A stretch of DNA of 64,000 nt from Scleromatobacter humisilvae. Its GTDB lineage: Bacteria; Pseudomonadota; Gammaproteobacteria; Burkholderiales; Burkholderiaceae_C. The stretch's first letter is position 1; each line of letters starts with the position of its first letter. The position numbers and the translations under genes are program-made. The notes under the pieces are model-generated. The model saw only the letters and a program-made list of their open reading frames with translations, searched no databases and was not told the origin of the DNA. Location of the stretch: positions 62,001-126,000 of the forward strand of contig NZ_JAJLJH010000014.1 of the NCBI RefSeq assembly GCF_023231945.1, given 5' to 3'. Below are positions 36,989-46,643 of this stretch, piece after piece.

Positions 36989-38266
36989 TCAGGGGGTCGC
37001 GGGCACCGCCGGCCCGCCCAGGGTCGAGGGGGCGGTCGGCGTGTCCTCGGATTCGGCGGCTGCGTAATCGCCTGTGCCGGCCATCAACTCGGCCAGGATG
37101 GCCTCGCGGTGCTCGTTGAGCGCCGGGGACTTGATGGGTACGCGCGGATCGCTCTCGACGAAAGCACCGAGCTTGATCGGGTTGCCCGCCGTGCGAACCG
37201 CACGCCCGGCCTCGCCCTCGACCTGCACGATCATGTTGCGCGCCCGCAGCTGGGGATGGGTGAACAGCTTGTCGATCGTATTGATGGGCGCACAGGGAAC
37301 GCCGGCGACGTTGAGCAGATCGATCCAATGCGCCATCGGCGCGGTGCTCACGATGGTCTCGATGGCCTTGACCAGCTCGGATCGATGGCGGCAACGGAGA
37401 TCGTTGCTGAGGAAGCGCGTGTCGAGCGCGAGCTCGGGCGAGCCGAGCGCCTCGGCCAGCAGCATGAACAGCTGGTCGTTGCCGGCGGCGATCACGAAAC
37501 GGCCATCACTGGCAGCAAAGGTTTCGAACGGCGCCAGCGAAGGATGGCTGTCGCCCGTGCGGGTCGGAACCTCTCCTTCCACATCGAACCGGGCGAGTGC
37601 CGTCTCCATCAGCGCGGCCTGGCAATCGAGCATGCCGATGTCGACGCGCGAGCCTTGCGCGTCTCCCGTTCGCTTGTAGAGCGATGCAATGATGCCGACC
37701 GCGGCGAAGAGCGCCGCGCCCAGGTCGCCGAAGCTCGTCCCGACACGTGCCGGTGGCGAATCCGGCCAACCGGTCAGACTCATGATGCCGCCCATGGCCT
37801 GCACCACCATGTCGTAGCCGGGCAGGTCGCTATAGGGACCGGTGTGGCCGAACCCCGAAATGGACGCATAGACGAGGTGCGGGTGCGTGCGCGCCAGGTG
37901 CTCGGCGCCATAGCCCAGTCGTTCCATCACGCCGGGCCGGAAGTTCTCGACCACCACATCCGCCTTGGCGAACATGCGCTCGAGGAGTTCGCGATCGCGC
38001 GGGCTCTTGATGTCGAGGGCGATGCTCTCCTTGCCGCGGTTGAAGCACATGAAGTAGGCCGATTCCTTCACCCCCTCATGGTCGACGAGCGGGCCCCAGA
38101 CGCGAGTGTCGTCGCCCGTGCCGAGCTTTTCGATCTTGATGACGCGGGCCCCCAGGTCGGCCAGGATCATCGTGCAATAGGGACCAGCCAGCACGCGGGA
38201 AAAGTCCAGCACCGTGATGCCGTCCAGCGGCCCGCGCTTGGGCCGCAGTTCCGGGGTCGTGGTCAT
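36989..38266 (-). CDS. CaiB/BaiF type III CoA-transferase
   Basis: 425 residues. The N-terminal GITVLDFSRVLAGPYCTMILADLGARVIKIE is the family signature, and D181 in TSFGDLGAALFA is the Asp that forms the acyl anhydride with substrate. It would move CoA between carboxylic acids in the cytoplasm. It lies 22 bp after the GMC oxidoreductase and 33 bp before the hydratase, so it likely activates the acid produced by the upstream oxidations. The C-terminus carries a short Thr/Pro/Ala tail. Confidence 0.93.
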   Translation of the reverse strand: MTTTPELRPKRGPLDGITVLDFSRVLAGPYCTMILADLGARVIKIEKLGTGDDTRVWGPLVDHEGVKESAYFMCFNRGKESIALDIKSPRDRELLERMFAKADVVVENFRPGVMERLGYGAEHLARTHPHLVYASISGFGHTGPYSDLPGYDMVVQAMGGIMSLTGWPDSPPARVGTSFGDLGAALFAAVGIIASLYKRTGDAQGSRVDIGMLDCQAALMETALARFDVEGEVPTRTGDSHPSLAPFETFAASDGRFVIAAGNDQLFMLLAEALGSPELALDTRFLSNDLRCRHRSELVKAIETIVSTAPMAHWIDLLNVAGVPCAPINTIDKLFTHPQLRARNMIVQVEGEAGRAVRTAGNPIKLGAFVESDPRVPIKSPALNEHREAILAELMAGTGDYAAAESEDTPTAPSTLGGPAVPATP

Positions 38267-38288
38267 CGTCGAACTTCTCCTTGTTGTC

Positions 38289-39959
38289 TCAAATGCCCGC
38301 GGCGATCCAGCGTGCGGCCTTCTCGGCGATCATCAAGGTCGGACTGTTCGTGTTGCCGCTCGTGATCGTCGGCATGACACTCGCATCGACGACCCGCAGG
38401 CCTCTGATGCCGTGGACGCGCAAGTGGCTGTCGACCACGGCATCGGGGTCGCTGGCCAGACCCATGCGTGCGGTGCCCACAGGATGGAAGATCGTGGTGC
38501 CGATATCGCCGGCCAGGCGCGCGAGCTCGTCATCGGTCTGGAACTGGGTGCCGGGCTTGTATTCGAAGAGCTGGTAGCGCGAGAGCGCGGCCTGACTCGC
38601 GATATGTCGTGTCATTCGCAATGAATCGGCGGCAACGCGGCGATCTTCGTCGGTGCTCAGATAGTTCGGCTGAATCACCGGCGGATCCTCCGGCCGGGAA
38701 CTGCGGATCTGCACCGTTCCGCGACTGGTCGGGTTGATGTTGCAAACGCTCGCGGTGATCGCCGGAAAGGCGTGCAGAGGTTGACCGAACGCCTCCAGGC
38801 TCAGGGGCTGCACGTGGTACTGGATGTTGGCGTGAGGACGCGACGGATCGCTGCGAGCGAAGATGCCCAGCTGAGAGGGCGCCATGCTCATCGGACCATT
38901 GCGCCTGAAGGCGTATTCGAGCGCGATCCTGGCCTTGCCCCACAGACTTGCCACTTGAGTATTCAAGGTCTGGACGCCGGCGACCTTGTACACCGACCGA
39001 ATCTGCAAATGGTCCTGCAGGTTGGCGCCGACGCCGCGCAGATGATGCGTCGTGGGAACGCCGCGCCGCTGCAGCAGTTCCCGTGGCCCGACGCCCGAGA
39101 GCTGGAGTAGCTGAGGAGAGCCGATGGCGCCTGCGCTGAGAACGACCTCGCGCGCGGCCCGAACCGTCACCCGCTGCCCGTCGCGAATGATCACCGCCCC
39201 GGTGCAGACGCCTTGGCCGTCCGCATTGCGCTCGATGAGCAGTCGCTGGACGCTCGCGCCTGTCCACACCGTCAGGTTGCTTCGCTGCTTGCGAATGGGA
39301 TGCAGGAAGGCCTTCGACGTGTTCCAGCGCCAGCCTTTGCGCTGGTTCACTTCGAAGTAGCTGACGCCGAAGTTGTCACCCCCGTTGAAATCGTCCGTTG
39401 CGGGAATGCCGGCTTCCTGCGCCGCCTTTGAGAAGGCGTCCAGGATGTCCCAGCGCAAGCGTTGCTTGTCCACCCGCCACTCGCCCCCGGAACCATGCAG
39501 TGAGGCGAACGCCGACGAGTCGGTGTCCGAATTCATGCGCTTGCCGGCGTCCAGCCGGTAGTGATCCTCGTGCTCCCGGAAGTCCGCCAGGCAATGCTCC
39601 CAGTTCCATTCGGAGGTGCCGGTCAGTTCAGCCCAGTGCTCGTAGTCGCGCCGTTGCCCGCGCATGTAGATCATGCCGTTGATGCTCGAGCTCCCACCCA
39701 GCGTCCTGCCGCGCGGGTACAGCAAGCTTCGCCCATTGAGGCCCGGTGCGGCCTCGGTGCGAAACCGCCAGTCCGTGCGTGGGTTGTCGATGCAGTACAG
39801 GTAGCCCACCGGGATGTGGATCCAGACATAGTTGTCCGGCCCGCCGGCTTCCAGCAACAGGACACTCCGGCCCTTGTCCGCGCTCAGTCGATTCGCCAGC
39901 AGGCAGCCGGCGGTGCCGGCGCCGACGATGACGTAGTCGAACGTCAGCGCGTCGCTCAT
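38289..39959 (-). CDS. GMC-family FAD oxidoreductase (choline/alcohol dehydrogenase-like)
   Basis: 556 residues. FAD motif [19 protein letters not shown] at the N-terminus, [15 protein letters not shown] in the middle, and the active-site HPVGTARMG and [16 protein letters not shown] at the C-terminus, as in choline and polyol/alcohol dehydrogenases (AlkJ group). Oxidises an alcohol to aldehyde at the membrane or in the cytoplasm. Its ATG overlaps the mmsA stop (ATGA), so the two are translationally coupled and probably catalyse consecutive steps. Confidence 0.93.
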   Translation of the reverse strand: MSDALTFDYVIVGAGTAGCLLANRLSADKGRSVLLLEAGGPDNYVWIHIPVGYLYCIDNPRTDWRFRTEAAPGLNGRSLLYPRGRTLGGSSSINGMIYMRGQRRDYEHWAELTGTSEWNWEHCLADFREHEDHYRLDAGKRMNSDTDSSAFASLHGSGGEWRVDKQRLRWDILDAFSKAAQEAGIPATDDFNGGDNFGVSYFEVNQRKGWRWNTSKAFLHPIRKQRSNLTVWTGASVQRLLIERNADGQGVCTGAVIIRDGQRVTVRAAREVVLSAGAIGSPQLLQLSGVGPRELLQRRGVPTTHHLRGVGANLQDHLQIRSVYKVAGVQTLNTQVASLWGKARIALEYAFRRNGPMSMAPSQLGIFARSDPSRPHANIQYHVQPLSLEAFGQPLHAFPAITASVCNINPTSRGTVQIRSSRPEDPPVIQPNYLSTDEDRRVAADSLRMTRHIASQAALSRYQLFEYKPGTQFQTDDELARLAGDIGTTIFHPVGTARMGLASDPDAVVDSHLRVHGIRGLRVVDASVMPTITSGNTNSPTLMIAEKAARWIAAGI

Positions 39960-41455
39960 TTCGCCACCGGCATCGAGAACTCCGCGCCTTTCTCGACGCT
40001 CGCGGGCCAACGCTGCATCACGCTCTTCTGCTTGGTGTAGAACCGGACCCCTTCTTCTCCGTAGGCGTACATGTCACCAAACAGGCTCTTCTTCCATCCG
40101 CCGAACCCGTGCCACGCCATCGGGATGGGAATCGACAGGTTGATGCCCACCATGCCGACCTGAACGCGGCGTGCGAACTCGCGTGCCACATTGCCGTCCT
40201 GCGTGTAGCAACTCACGCCGTTGCCGAACTCGTGCGTGTTGATGAGGCGCATGGCTTCGTCGAAGTTCGATACGCGGACACACACGAGTACCGGCCCGAA
40301 GATCTCTTCCTTGTAGATCCTCATGTCCGGCGTGACGTGGTCGAACAGCGTTCCGCCCAGGAAGAAGCCGCCTTCGGAGCCCGCGACGCGATGCGATCGC
40401 CCGTCGACGACCAGCGACGCGCCTTCTTCGACCCCGGCATCGATATAGCCGACGATGCGTTGGCGTGCCGCTTCGGTCACGATCGGTCCCATTTCGCTCG
40501 CCTCGTCACGTCCGTCGCCGATTCGCAGCTCGCGAGTGCGCTTGGCGAGCAACGGCATCACGCGATCGGCGGCACTGCCCACCAGCACGGCGACAGAGAT
40601 GGCCATACAACGTTCGCCCGCGGAGCCGTAGGCAGCACCGATCAGGCCGTCCACGGCCTTCTCGATGTCCGCATCCGGCATCACCACAAGGTGGTTCTTT
40701 GCGCCGCCCAGGGCCTGCACCCGCTTGCCGTGCCGCGCTCCGGTTTCGTAGATGTGGTTGGCGACAGGCGTGCTGCCGACAAACGAGACCGCCCTGACGT
40801 CGCGGTGTTCAAGCAGCGCGTCGACGGCTTCCTTGTCTCCCTGAATGACGTTGAAGACGCCATCGGGAAACCCGGCTTCGCGGATGAGATCAGCGGCCAG
40901 CAAGCTGGCCGTGGGATCGATGGGACTGGGCTTGAGGACGAAGGTATTGCCGCAAGCCAGTGCCACGGGGTACATCCACGCGGGCACCATGACGGGGAAA
41001 TTGAACGGAGTAATGCCTGCCACGACGCCGAGAGGCTGGCGGAGCGTCCAGTTGTCGATCCCTCTGGACACCTGATCGGTGAAGTCGCCCTTGAGCAATT
41101 GAGGGATGCCGCACGCGAACTCCACGACTTCGATGCCGCGCTCGACTTCGGCCAGCGCATCCGAAAACACCTTGCCGTGTTCGGCGGTGATGGTGCGCGC
41201 AAGTTCGTCCTTGTGCTGGTTCATCAGACCGAGGAACCGATTCATCAGACGCGCGCGCCGGATCGGCGGTGTGTCCGCCCACACGGGAAACGCAGCGCTG
41301 GCCGCGGCCACGGCAGCGTGTACGTCGGCGGCGTTCGACAAGCCGACCTGGCCTGTGCGTTCGCCCGCAGCGGGTCGGTACACGTCCGAGGTTCTCGTGC
41401 TGGAGCTGGCGATCCGACGCCCTCCGATGTAGTTGTCGATGCGGATTGGTGTCAT
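39956..41455 (-). CDS. mmsA: CoA-acylating methylmalonate-semialdehyde dehydrogenase
   Basis: 499-residue aldehyde dehydrogenase. Catalytic C283 lies in [11 protein letters not shown], Asn in [13 protein letters not shown], and the R-rich N-terminus and the [16 protein letters not shown] tail are typical of MmsA, which converts malonate- or methylmalonate-semialdehyde to acetyl- or propionyl-CoA with NAD and CoA. First gene of the four-gene leftward operon. With a GMC dehydrogenase, CoA transferase and hydratase rather than mmsB beside it, the substrate may be another semialdehyde than that of valine breakdown. Confidence 0.93.
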   Translation of the reverse strand: MTPIRIDNYIGGRRIASSSTRTSDVYRPAAGERTGQVGLSNAADVHAAVAAASAAFPVWADTPPIRRARLMNRFLGLMNQHKDELARTITAEHGKVFSDALAEVERGIEVVEFACGIPQLLKGDFTDQVSRGIDNWTLRQPLGVVAGITPFNFPVMVPAWMYPVALACGNTFVLKPSPIDPTASLLAADLIREAGFPDGVFNVIQGDKEAVDALLEHRDVRAVSFVGSTPVANHIYETGARHGKRVQALGGAKNHLVVMPDADIEKAVDGLIGAAYGSAGERCMAISVAVLVGSAADRVMPLLAKRTRELRIGDGRDEASEMGPIVTEAARQRIVGYIDAGVEEGASLVVDGRSHRVAGSEGGFFLGGTLFDHVTPDMRIYKEEIFGPVLVCVRVSNFDEAMRLINTHEFGNGVSCYTQDGNVAREFARRVQVGMVGINLSIPIPMAWHGFGGWKKSLFGDMYAYGEEGVRFYTKQKSVMQRWPASVEKGAEFSMPVAK

Positions 41456-41576
41456 GGGGTGCTCCAGATTGGCAAGGGAACAGAGGAATCAATTCGGGAC
41501 GCGCGGCGCGCTTGCCGATTGATGAGGACGACGATCCGCTCGCGGACTCGAGCAGTCCGCGCCCGCAGGATCGTCA

Positions 41577-42419
41577 CTATTGATGGTCGGTCGATCGCGT
41601 CGTGCCTTCCCACTTCGCGCGCTCGGTGGCGCGATCGGCCAGACTCATGTTCAGCAGCGCGAGGGCATCGTTGCCGAGCAGCAGATGTTGCGGAGGGGCC
41701 TCCGATGCAACGAGCTTCAGCAGGGCTTGCGCCGCGCGATCAGGGTCGCCGAGCTGGCGACCGCTGTAGTCCTGGCGGCGCTGGCGGATCGGGTTGAAGA
41801 CGGCGTCGTAGTCGGCGATTGCCCGCTCGCTGCGCACCATCGACCGGGCTGCCCAGTCCGTCCTGAACGAACCTGGCGCGACGGCCGTCACTCGGATACC
41901 GAAGCCGTGTACCTCCTTGTGCAACGACTCGGAGATTCCCTCGAGCGCGAACTTGCTGCCGGCGTAGTAGCTCACACCGGCCAGGCCGACGAGCCCGGCC
42001 ATCGACGTGATGTTGATGATGCGTCCCGTGCGCCGTTCTCGCATCGAAGGCAGCACGGCCTTCATCACCGCGACGGCGCCGAAGACGTTGACATCGAACT
42101 GGCGCTGCAGAGCCGACAGCGGGGATTCCTCGAGGATGCCTTCGTGACCGTAGCCCGCGCTGTTGACGAGCACGTCGATCGGACCGACCGCGGCCTCCAT
42201 GCGACTGATTGCGGGTTCGATGGCTTCGAAGTCGGTCACGTCCAGCATCACCGCATGCGCGCGACCGGCGTTGAGTTCTTCGAAGCGCCTGGCATCCCCT
42301 GAATTTCGTACCGTGCCGATGACGGTGTGGCCGTCGGCGAGCGCAGCCACCGAGAGCGCGCGGCCGAGCCCCGAGCTGGCGCCCGTGATCAGGAAGATCT
42401 TGTGATTCGTTGAGCTCAT
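41577..42419 (-). CDS. SDR family oxidoreductase
   Basis: 280 residues with all classical SDR motifs: TGASSGLG (12-19), NSAG (86-89), S139, Y152 and K156 (YYAGSK). The C-terminal extension is typical of the retinol-dehydrogenase-like bacterial SDRs. Unlike the SDRs at 2 and 23161 it keeps the catalytic Tyr. It is a single gene, leftward, 121 bp upstream of the mmsA start and separated from it. Substrate unknown. Confidence 0.92.
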   Translation of the reverse strand: MSSTNHKIFLITGASSGLGRALSVAALADGHTVIGTVRNSGDARRFEELNAGRAHAVMLDVTDFEAIEPAISRMEAAVGPIDVLVNSAGYGHEGILEESPLSALQRQFDVNVFGAVAVMKAVLPSMRERRTGRIINITSMAGLVGLAGVSYYAGSKFALEGISESLHKEVHGFGIRVTAVAPGSFRTDWAARSMVRSERAIADYDAVFNPIRQRRQDYSGRQLGDPDRAAQALLKLVASEAPPQHLLLGNDALALLNMSLADRATERAKWEGTTRSTDHQ

Positions 42420-42712
42420 TGATGCTGCTCCAATTGAAGGTGTCCTGCGCTGGATTCGATCGTGGCGTGCGTGTCGTGATCAATGGAAGGCCTGTGCAGC
42501 GCAGGATCGTCCGCATCCGATCGCGGTTGTTCGATCCTATGGACGACTGACCTTCAAGGGAACGCACGTGGTACGGGAGTCAGTGTTTCGCCAAAGGGAA
42601 GAGTGATGGATCGTGTCGATCCGATGCAGACGTTCGCCGCGGCACGGCGCGGGCTGGGCGAGCCCCGACCGTCGCGGTCCGTGTGGTGGCTTGCTGCACA
42701 AGGCTGATCCGA

Positions 42713-43204
42713 TCAGGAAGGCTCCACCTCGAAGATCAACTCCAATTCGACCGCCGCGCCAAGCGGCAGGCTGGCTACCCCGACGACGACGCGACACGGA
42801 TTCCTTTCGGCACCGAACACGGCCTGGAGCAGTTCCGAGGCGCCATCCGCTACCTTCGGGTGTTCTCGGAAGTCGCCGGCAGTGACGATGGATACGCCCA
42901 GGCGAACAATACGTTTCACCCTGTCGAGCGAGCCGAGGTGCTCGCGGACCAGGGCGATCCCGTTCATCGCAGCGAGGTGCGCCGCCTGGCGCCCCGTCTG
43001 CACGTCCAGCTCCGCACCGACACGCCCGAAGAATTGGACTTCGCGTCCCGCCGTTGGCAGCATGCCGGTGAGATAGAGCACGTTGTTCACCTGAACGGAC
43101 TCGACATAGGCACCGAACGGCTGGGGCGGTGCCGGCAACCGGATGTCAAGCGCGGCCAGCCGCTGTTCGGCCGTTGGAAATCGTTGTGCCTCGTTGTTCG
43201 ACAT
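42713..43204 (-). CDS. RidA family protein
   Basis: 163 residues, RidA/YjgF-YER057c-UK114 fold (YLTGMLPTAG, NGIALVREHLGSLDRVKRIVRLGV, CRVVVGVASLPLGAAVELE, whose Arg matches the RidA imine-binding Arg). It probably deaminates reactive enamine/imines in the cytoplasm. The ATG at 43204 is preferred to a TTG four codons upstream because GGAGAAG lies between. It follows the LuxR gene by 26 bp and is likely cotranscribed. Confidence 0.9.
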   Translation of the reverse strand: MSNNEAQRFPTAEQRLAALDIRLPAPPQPFGAYVESVQVNNVLYLTGMLPTAGREVQFFGRVGAELDVQTGRQAAHLAAMNGIALVREHLGSLDRVKRIVRLGVSIVTAGDFREHPKVADGASELLQAVFGAERNPCRVVVGVASLPLGAAVELELIFEVEPS

Positions 43205-43230
43205 GGGCTTCTCCAATTCAGTGGGTGTTC

Positions 43231-43923
43231 TCAGACGACTTGCGTCGGGGCTTCGATCCGGTGCGCTGGCGCAGCAGCCCCCACCGGTTGTGCCGAAGCG
43301 GGTTCTTGCACCAGCCCACGCGTGGTCGCAATACCGACGGCATGTGTGCGCGACGACGCGCCGAGCTTGCTCATGATGGCGCTCACGTGCGACTTGACCG
43401 TGCCCAGCTCGATCTGGAGCTGCCGGGCGATCGCCTTGTTGGACTCACCGATCGCGACGAGCCGCAGCACCTCGGTCTCGCGCGAGGTCAGCGACGCGCC
43501 GGCCAGGCTGTCGGCCATGCGTTGCGCGACCGGCTGGCACAGGTATCGAACGCCGCTGGCCACCGTCCTCACGCCCTCGATGAGCTCGCTCAGGGAGCAA
43601 CCTCGCAATACGTAGCCATGGATACCCGCTTCGATGGCTCGTCGGATGTCCACTTCGCGATCGGTGGAGGTCAGGGCCAGGATCCGTGCCGTCGCGAGCG
43701 GCCTGTGCAACGTACGAAAGGCCGGATCGGCGAGACGCATCGCTTGACCGTAGTCGGCGATGACGACATCGATGCGAACATCGTCCATGCGCACTTCGTC
43801 GACTGCGCACTCGACGATCTCGAAGGCAGCGTGCTGACGCAGGGCCGCCACGAGGCCGGCGCACAACAGCTGGTCATGGTGCATGACCAGAATGGTCGAG
43901 CGATCTGGCAAGACATGGTTCAT
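43231..43923 (-). CDS. NarL/LuxR-type regulator with degenerate receiver (copy 1)
   Basis: 230 residues: a receiver-like domain (1-125) and LuxR HTH (about 145-205, LTSRETEVLRLVAIGESNKAIARQL). The metal-binding acidic pair is replaced by HH (15-16), D57 is kept (IADYG) and the conserved Lys is Arg107 (YVLRGCS). Phosphorylation is therefore unlikely. Close paralogue at 57841 and a more distant one at 50517. GAGAACCCG precedes the ATG. Divergent from the exported crotonase at 44170, with an inverted repeat between. Confidence 0.9.
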   Translation of the reverse strand: MNHVLPDRSTILVMHHDQLLCAGLVAALRQHAAFEIVECAVDEVRMDDVRIDVVIADYGQAMRLADPAFRTLHRPLATARILALTSTDREVDIRRAIEAGIHGYVLRGCSLSELIEGVRTVASGVRYLCQPVAQRMADSLAGASLTSRETEVLRLVAIGESNKAIARQLQIELGTVKSHVSAIMSKLGASSRTHAVGIATTRGLVQEPASAQPVGAAAPAHRIEAPTQVV

Positions 43924-44101
43924 CGGGTTCTCTACATTCGGGCTGGGGTGGGACGAGCCTGCCGGCACTCTCGGTGAGCGTCTGCAGTGGGACTCGATAT
44001 GACTCCAATCCAGCGAGCCGATCCATTGCACATTGGTATCGCCCGAAGCCCGGCCATCGCGAGGCCGCATCCAATAAGACCCAGGAGCACCTCTGACAAA
44101 T

Positions 44102-44118
44102 GTGAGATGCTGTCTCAC
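44102..44118. promoter_or_regulatory. inverted repeat between divergent LuxR and crotonase genes
   Basis: GTGAGA-N5-TCTCAC, a perfect 6-bp dyad 52 nt before the crotonase start; a candidate operator for the adjacent LuxR-type regulator. Confidence 0.45.
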
Positions 44119-44169
44119 GCTCCAGTTGCCACAGTCGGCTCCTCCATTCACCCGAACGAGGAACGACTC

Positions 44170-45207
44170 ATGACCCGACCTGACAGGACAGCCGCGCAGG
44201 CACACGCGGATTCGGCACCGCCAAGCAGCAATCGCTGGATGCATAACCTGCGCACCGCGGCCTGGACGATGAAGGCGCTGGCACTCGCCGGGCCCATCGT
44301 CGCCTGCAGCGTGTCCAGCGCGCAGACGACCGAGGTACTGCCCGGCGAGAAGCTGGCTGCATTGGCCACCACCAAGGCGACTTCCGGAGCGAAGGTTCGC
44401 ATCACGAAGCGCAGCCCGACCTACTGGCGTGTGACTCTGGACAACCCGCCACTGAACATCATCGGCGCGGGCGAGGTGAAGGAACTCGCCGCGGTCGTCG
44501 ACCAGATCGAAGCGGATCCGCAAGTCCAGGTAGTCGTCTTCGACAGCGCCGTGCCCGGCTACTTCTCGGCCCACTACGACCTGCTCTCGCCCCTGACCGA
44601 CACCACTGGCATGGCACCGGGGCCCACCGGGCTGCCAGCGGTCACGGACCTGATGGTGAGGCTGAGTCGGCTGCCGATTGTCACAATCGCATCGATCCGC
44701 GGACGCGCGACCGGCATCGGCAGCGAGCTCATCCTGGCCTGCGACATGCGATATGCCAGCCGCGAGAAGGCGGTGCTGTCCCAATTCGAGGTCAGCGCGG
44801 GATTCGTGGCCGGAGGCGGTCCGATGGTCAACCTGGCCCGGCTCGTCGGACGCGGTCGAGCGATGGAGATCATGGTCGGCTCCGACGACATCGACGGCGA
44901 CATCGCCGAGCGCTACGGCTACGTGAACCGGTCGCTGCCGGACGCGCAGCTGGATCGATTCGTCGACAACCTGGCGCTGCGTATCGCGTCGTTCGATCGC
45001 CAGGCCATCATCGATACCAAGAAGCTCGTGGACGTCGAGAGCCTGCCGCCCGAGGCCGATATCAAGGCGAGCTGGGACGCCTTCCTCATCTCGGTCCAAC
45101 GACCCGGTCCGCAGGCGAGGCTGAAAGTCCTGGTGGGCAAGGGACTCCAGAAGCCGGGTGACATCGAAGTGCATCTGGGCAGGCACGCAGCGGAGTACCC
45201 GAACTGA
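44170..45207 (+). CDS. exported crotonase-family protein, copy 2
   Basis: 345 residues. After an unusually long polar N-region (about 33 residues) comes a hydrophobic stretch MKALALAGPIVACSVSSAQ that reads as a signal peptide. The crotonase core has RGRATGIGSELILACD and FEVSAGFVAGGGPM, keeping the Glu pair. Paralogue of 10544, which has a short, standard signal. ATG at 44170 follows GAGGAACG; an inner ATG at 44239 is possible. Divergent from LuxR copy 1, and convergent with the second exported hydrolase. Confidence 0.88.
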   Translation: MTRPDRTAAQAHADSAPPSSNRWMHNLRTAAWTMKALALAGPIVACSVSSAQTTEVLPGEKLAALATTKATSGAKVRITKRSPTYWRVTLDNPPLNIIGAGEVKELAAVVDQIEADPQVQVVVFDSAVPGYFSAHYDLLSPLTDTTGMAPGPTGLPAVTDLMVRLSRLPIVTIASIRGRATGIGSELILACDMRYASREKAVLSQFEVSAGFVAGGGPMVNLARLVGRGRAMEIMVGSDDIDGDIAERYGYVNRSLPDAQLDRFVDNLALRIASFDRQAIIDTKKLVDVESLPPEADIKASWDAFLISVQRPGPQARLKVLVGKGLQKPGDIEVHLGRHAAEYPN

Positions 45208-45356
45208 TGTTGCGGTCCTGCGCGCGGCCGCGCGACCTGCTCGGGGGATCCACGTGCCCGGATCGCCTTGCAACGGCGCGCACCGCAGGGCCGCGCGCCT
45301 GGCCGCGGCGAAGTCGTTGAATCTGCGATCCGGGAACATTCTCGATGCCGATGCAG

Positions 45357-46136
45357 TTACTTGGACTGCTCTGCCGCGGCGGCGAGGATGGCGTCTGCAA
45401 CCTGTGTCGGCCGCGACAGCTGCGGCACGTGGCTGGTCGGCAAGCTGACGACGTGCGCGGAGATCTTCGCTGCCATTGCCTTCTGCAGAGCGGGCTGGAT
45501 CATGTGATCCTGCTCGCCCAGCACATACCATGACGGCTTGGTCTTCCAGGCGGCGACGGTGACCTTTTCACCGAAGTTCTGCCCGCGGATGGAGCCTTGA
45601 GTCACCGCCATGACCTTGGTCTGGGCAGCGGGAACGTCCTGAGCGAAATACTTCGCCATTCTCTCGGGGCTCATGCTCACGAAGCCTTCCTTGTCGGCAA
45701 TGAGCGATTGGAGGCCCTCGGGCGTCGGGTAGTCCTTGGTCAGGTCCGTCGCGGATTCGCCTTCGGAGGGCGCAAATGCCGCGACATAGACCAGCGCCTT
45801 GACGTGCTCGTCCTGGCCGGCCTCGGTGATGACCATGCCGCCCCAGGAATGCCCCACGAGCACGATGGGCCCCGTCTGCATGTCGAGCACGCGGCGCGTG
45901 GCGGCCACGTCGTCGGCCAACGATGTCAGCGGATTCTGGACGGACACGACATGCAGTCCCTTCGCCTGGAGAAGGGGAATGACCTTGTCCCACGCAGACC
46001 CGTCGGCGAACGCACCGTGCACGAGTACGACCGTGGTTTTCTGGACCTCCTCCGCGGCTGTCGACGCCGCGTTGGCGACGGAAATCCCGAAGCAGAAGGC
46101 TGCTGCAAGGACGGTGGTCTTGATGAACGACTTCAC
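45357..46136 (-). CDS. exported alpha/beta hydrolase (copy 2)
   Basis: 259 residues, paralogue of the hydrolase at 4390. Signal peptide 1-23 (ending SVANAAS), LVHGAFADGSAW, nucleophile S97 in GHSWGG, and LGEQDHMIQPA near the acid position. Both this copy and an exported crotonase copy lie together here, as they do near 4-11 kb, suggesting duplicated functional partners. No clear copy of the 33-nt promoter element precedes it; a weak look-alike lies near 46240. Confidence 0.9.
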   Translation of the reverse strand: MKSFIKTTVLAAAFCFGISVANAASTAAEEVQKTTVVLVHGAFADGSAWDKVIPLLQAKGLHVVSVQNPLTSLADDVAATRRVLDMQTGPIVLVGHSWGGMVITEAGQDEHVKALVYVAAFAPSEGESATDLTKDYPTPEGLQSLIADKEGFVSMSPERMAKYFAQDVPAAQTKVMAVTQGSIRGQNFGEKVTVAAWKTKPSWYVLGEQDHMIQPALQKAMAAKISAHVVSLPTSHVPQLSRPTQVADAILAAAAEQSK

Positions 46137-46643
46137 GAGGTTTCCTCTCAGAGAATGAAGGCTGCGCCCGGCTCATGAGCCAGGCTGTCGCAGGCGTGGC
46201 GCTGAAGCACAAGTCGCCTCGGATGGAATGTCGGACGGCACATCGGCTGTTTGCTCGAAGCGGCCTGTCCTCAGAGGTATGAACGATGCCCGAATCGACG
46301 CCGGGTCGCACCGCTCACAGTGGCCGGGCGCAGGTATCTCGAATGGCCCGGACGGGACTTGAACCTTCGAGAGTTTCCCGGCGCACCGCCGCCTGCCGAT
46401 ACCTTCGTCCAATGGATTCGACGAGACGTCCGTGGTGAGATCAAGCACCGCATCGGCGTATGGCGCGCTCCGCTGTCGGCGTTCGCCATTCGAGAGGAGA
46501 TCGCTCATGTCGCATTGCCGCCGGCAAGCAGTCGGTGCCATGCTGGTGTTCACGGCGCTGCCCAGGCACGACCCGTGTCTGGGCACCCCGCGATCGCGCA
46601 AGCGCGACCGATCCGCGGTGTCGACATCTGGAGCGTGAACTGC
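46137..46643. other. 507-bp intergenic region
   Basis: Between divergent hydrolase and STAND-regulator genes. The regulator frame is open back to 46251, but composition and lack of homology argue for the start at 46644. A 22-nt stretch near 46346-46367 resembles the 3' end of a tRNA on the minus strand, without the rest of a tRNA. Confidence 0.5.

Noticed and set aside
36083-38365. Rightward frame of 760 codons
   Set aside because: Antisense to the enoyl-CoA hydratase and CaiB genes; no domain recognised.
43924-45531. Upstream extension of the LuxR copy 1 frame to 766 codons
   Set aside because: The extension is antisense to the exported crotonase; the receiver N-terminus begins at 43923 with a ribosome-binding site.
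46235-46260. Possible sixth copy of the 33-nt promoter element before the second exported hydrolase
   Set aside because: Only short pieces match and gaps are needed; the 18-nt spacing to a -10 hexamer is not kept.
46346-46367. Stretch resembling the T-loop and acceptor 3' end of a tRNA on the minus strand (GGTTCAAGTCC...GGGCCA)
   Set aside because: The T-stem does not pair and no 5' acceptor, D-arm or anticodon arm can be found at the needed distance; chance similarity or a tiny remnant at best.
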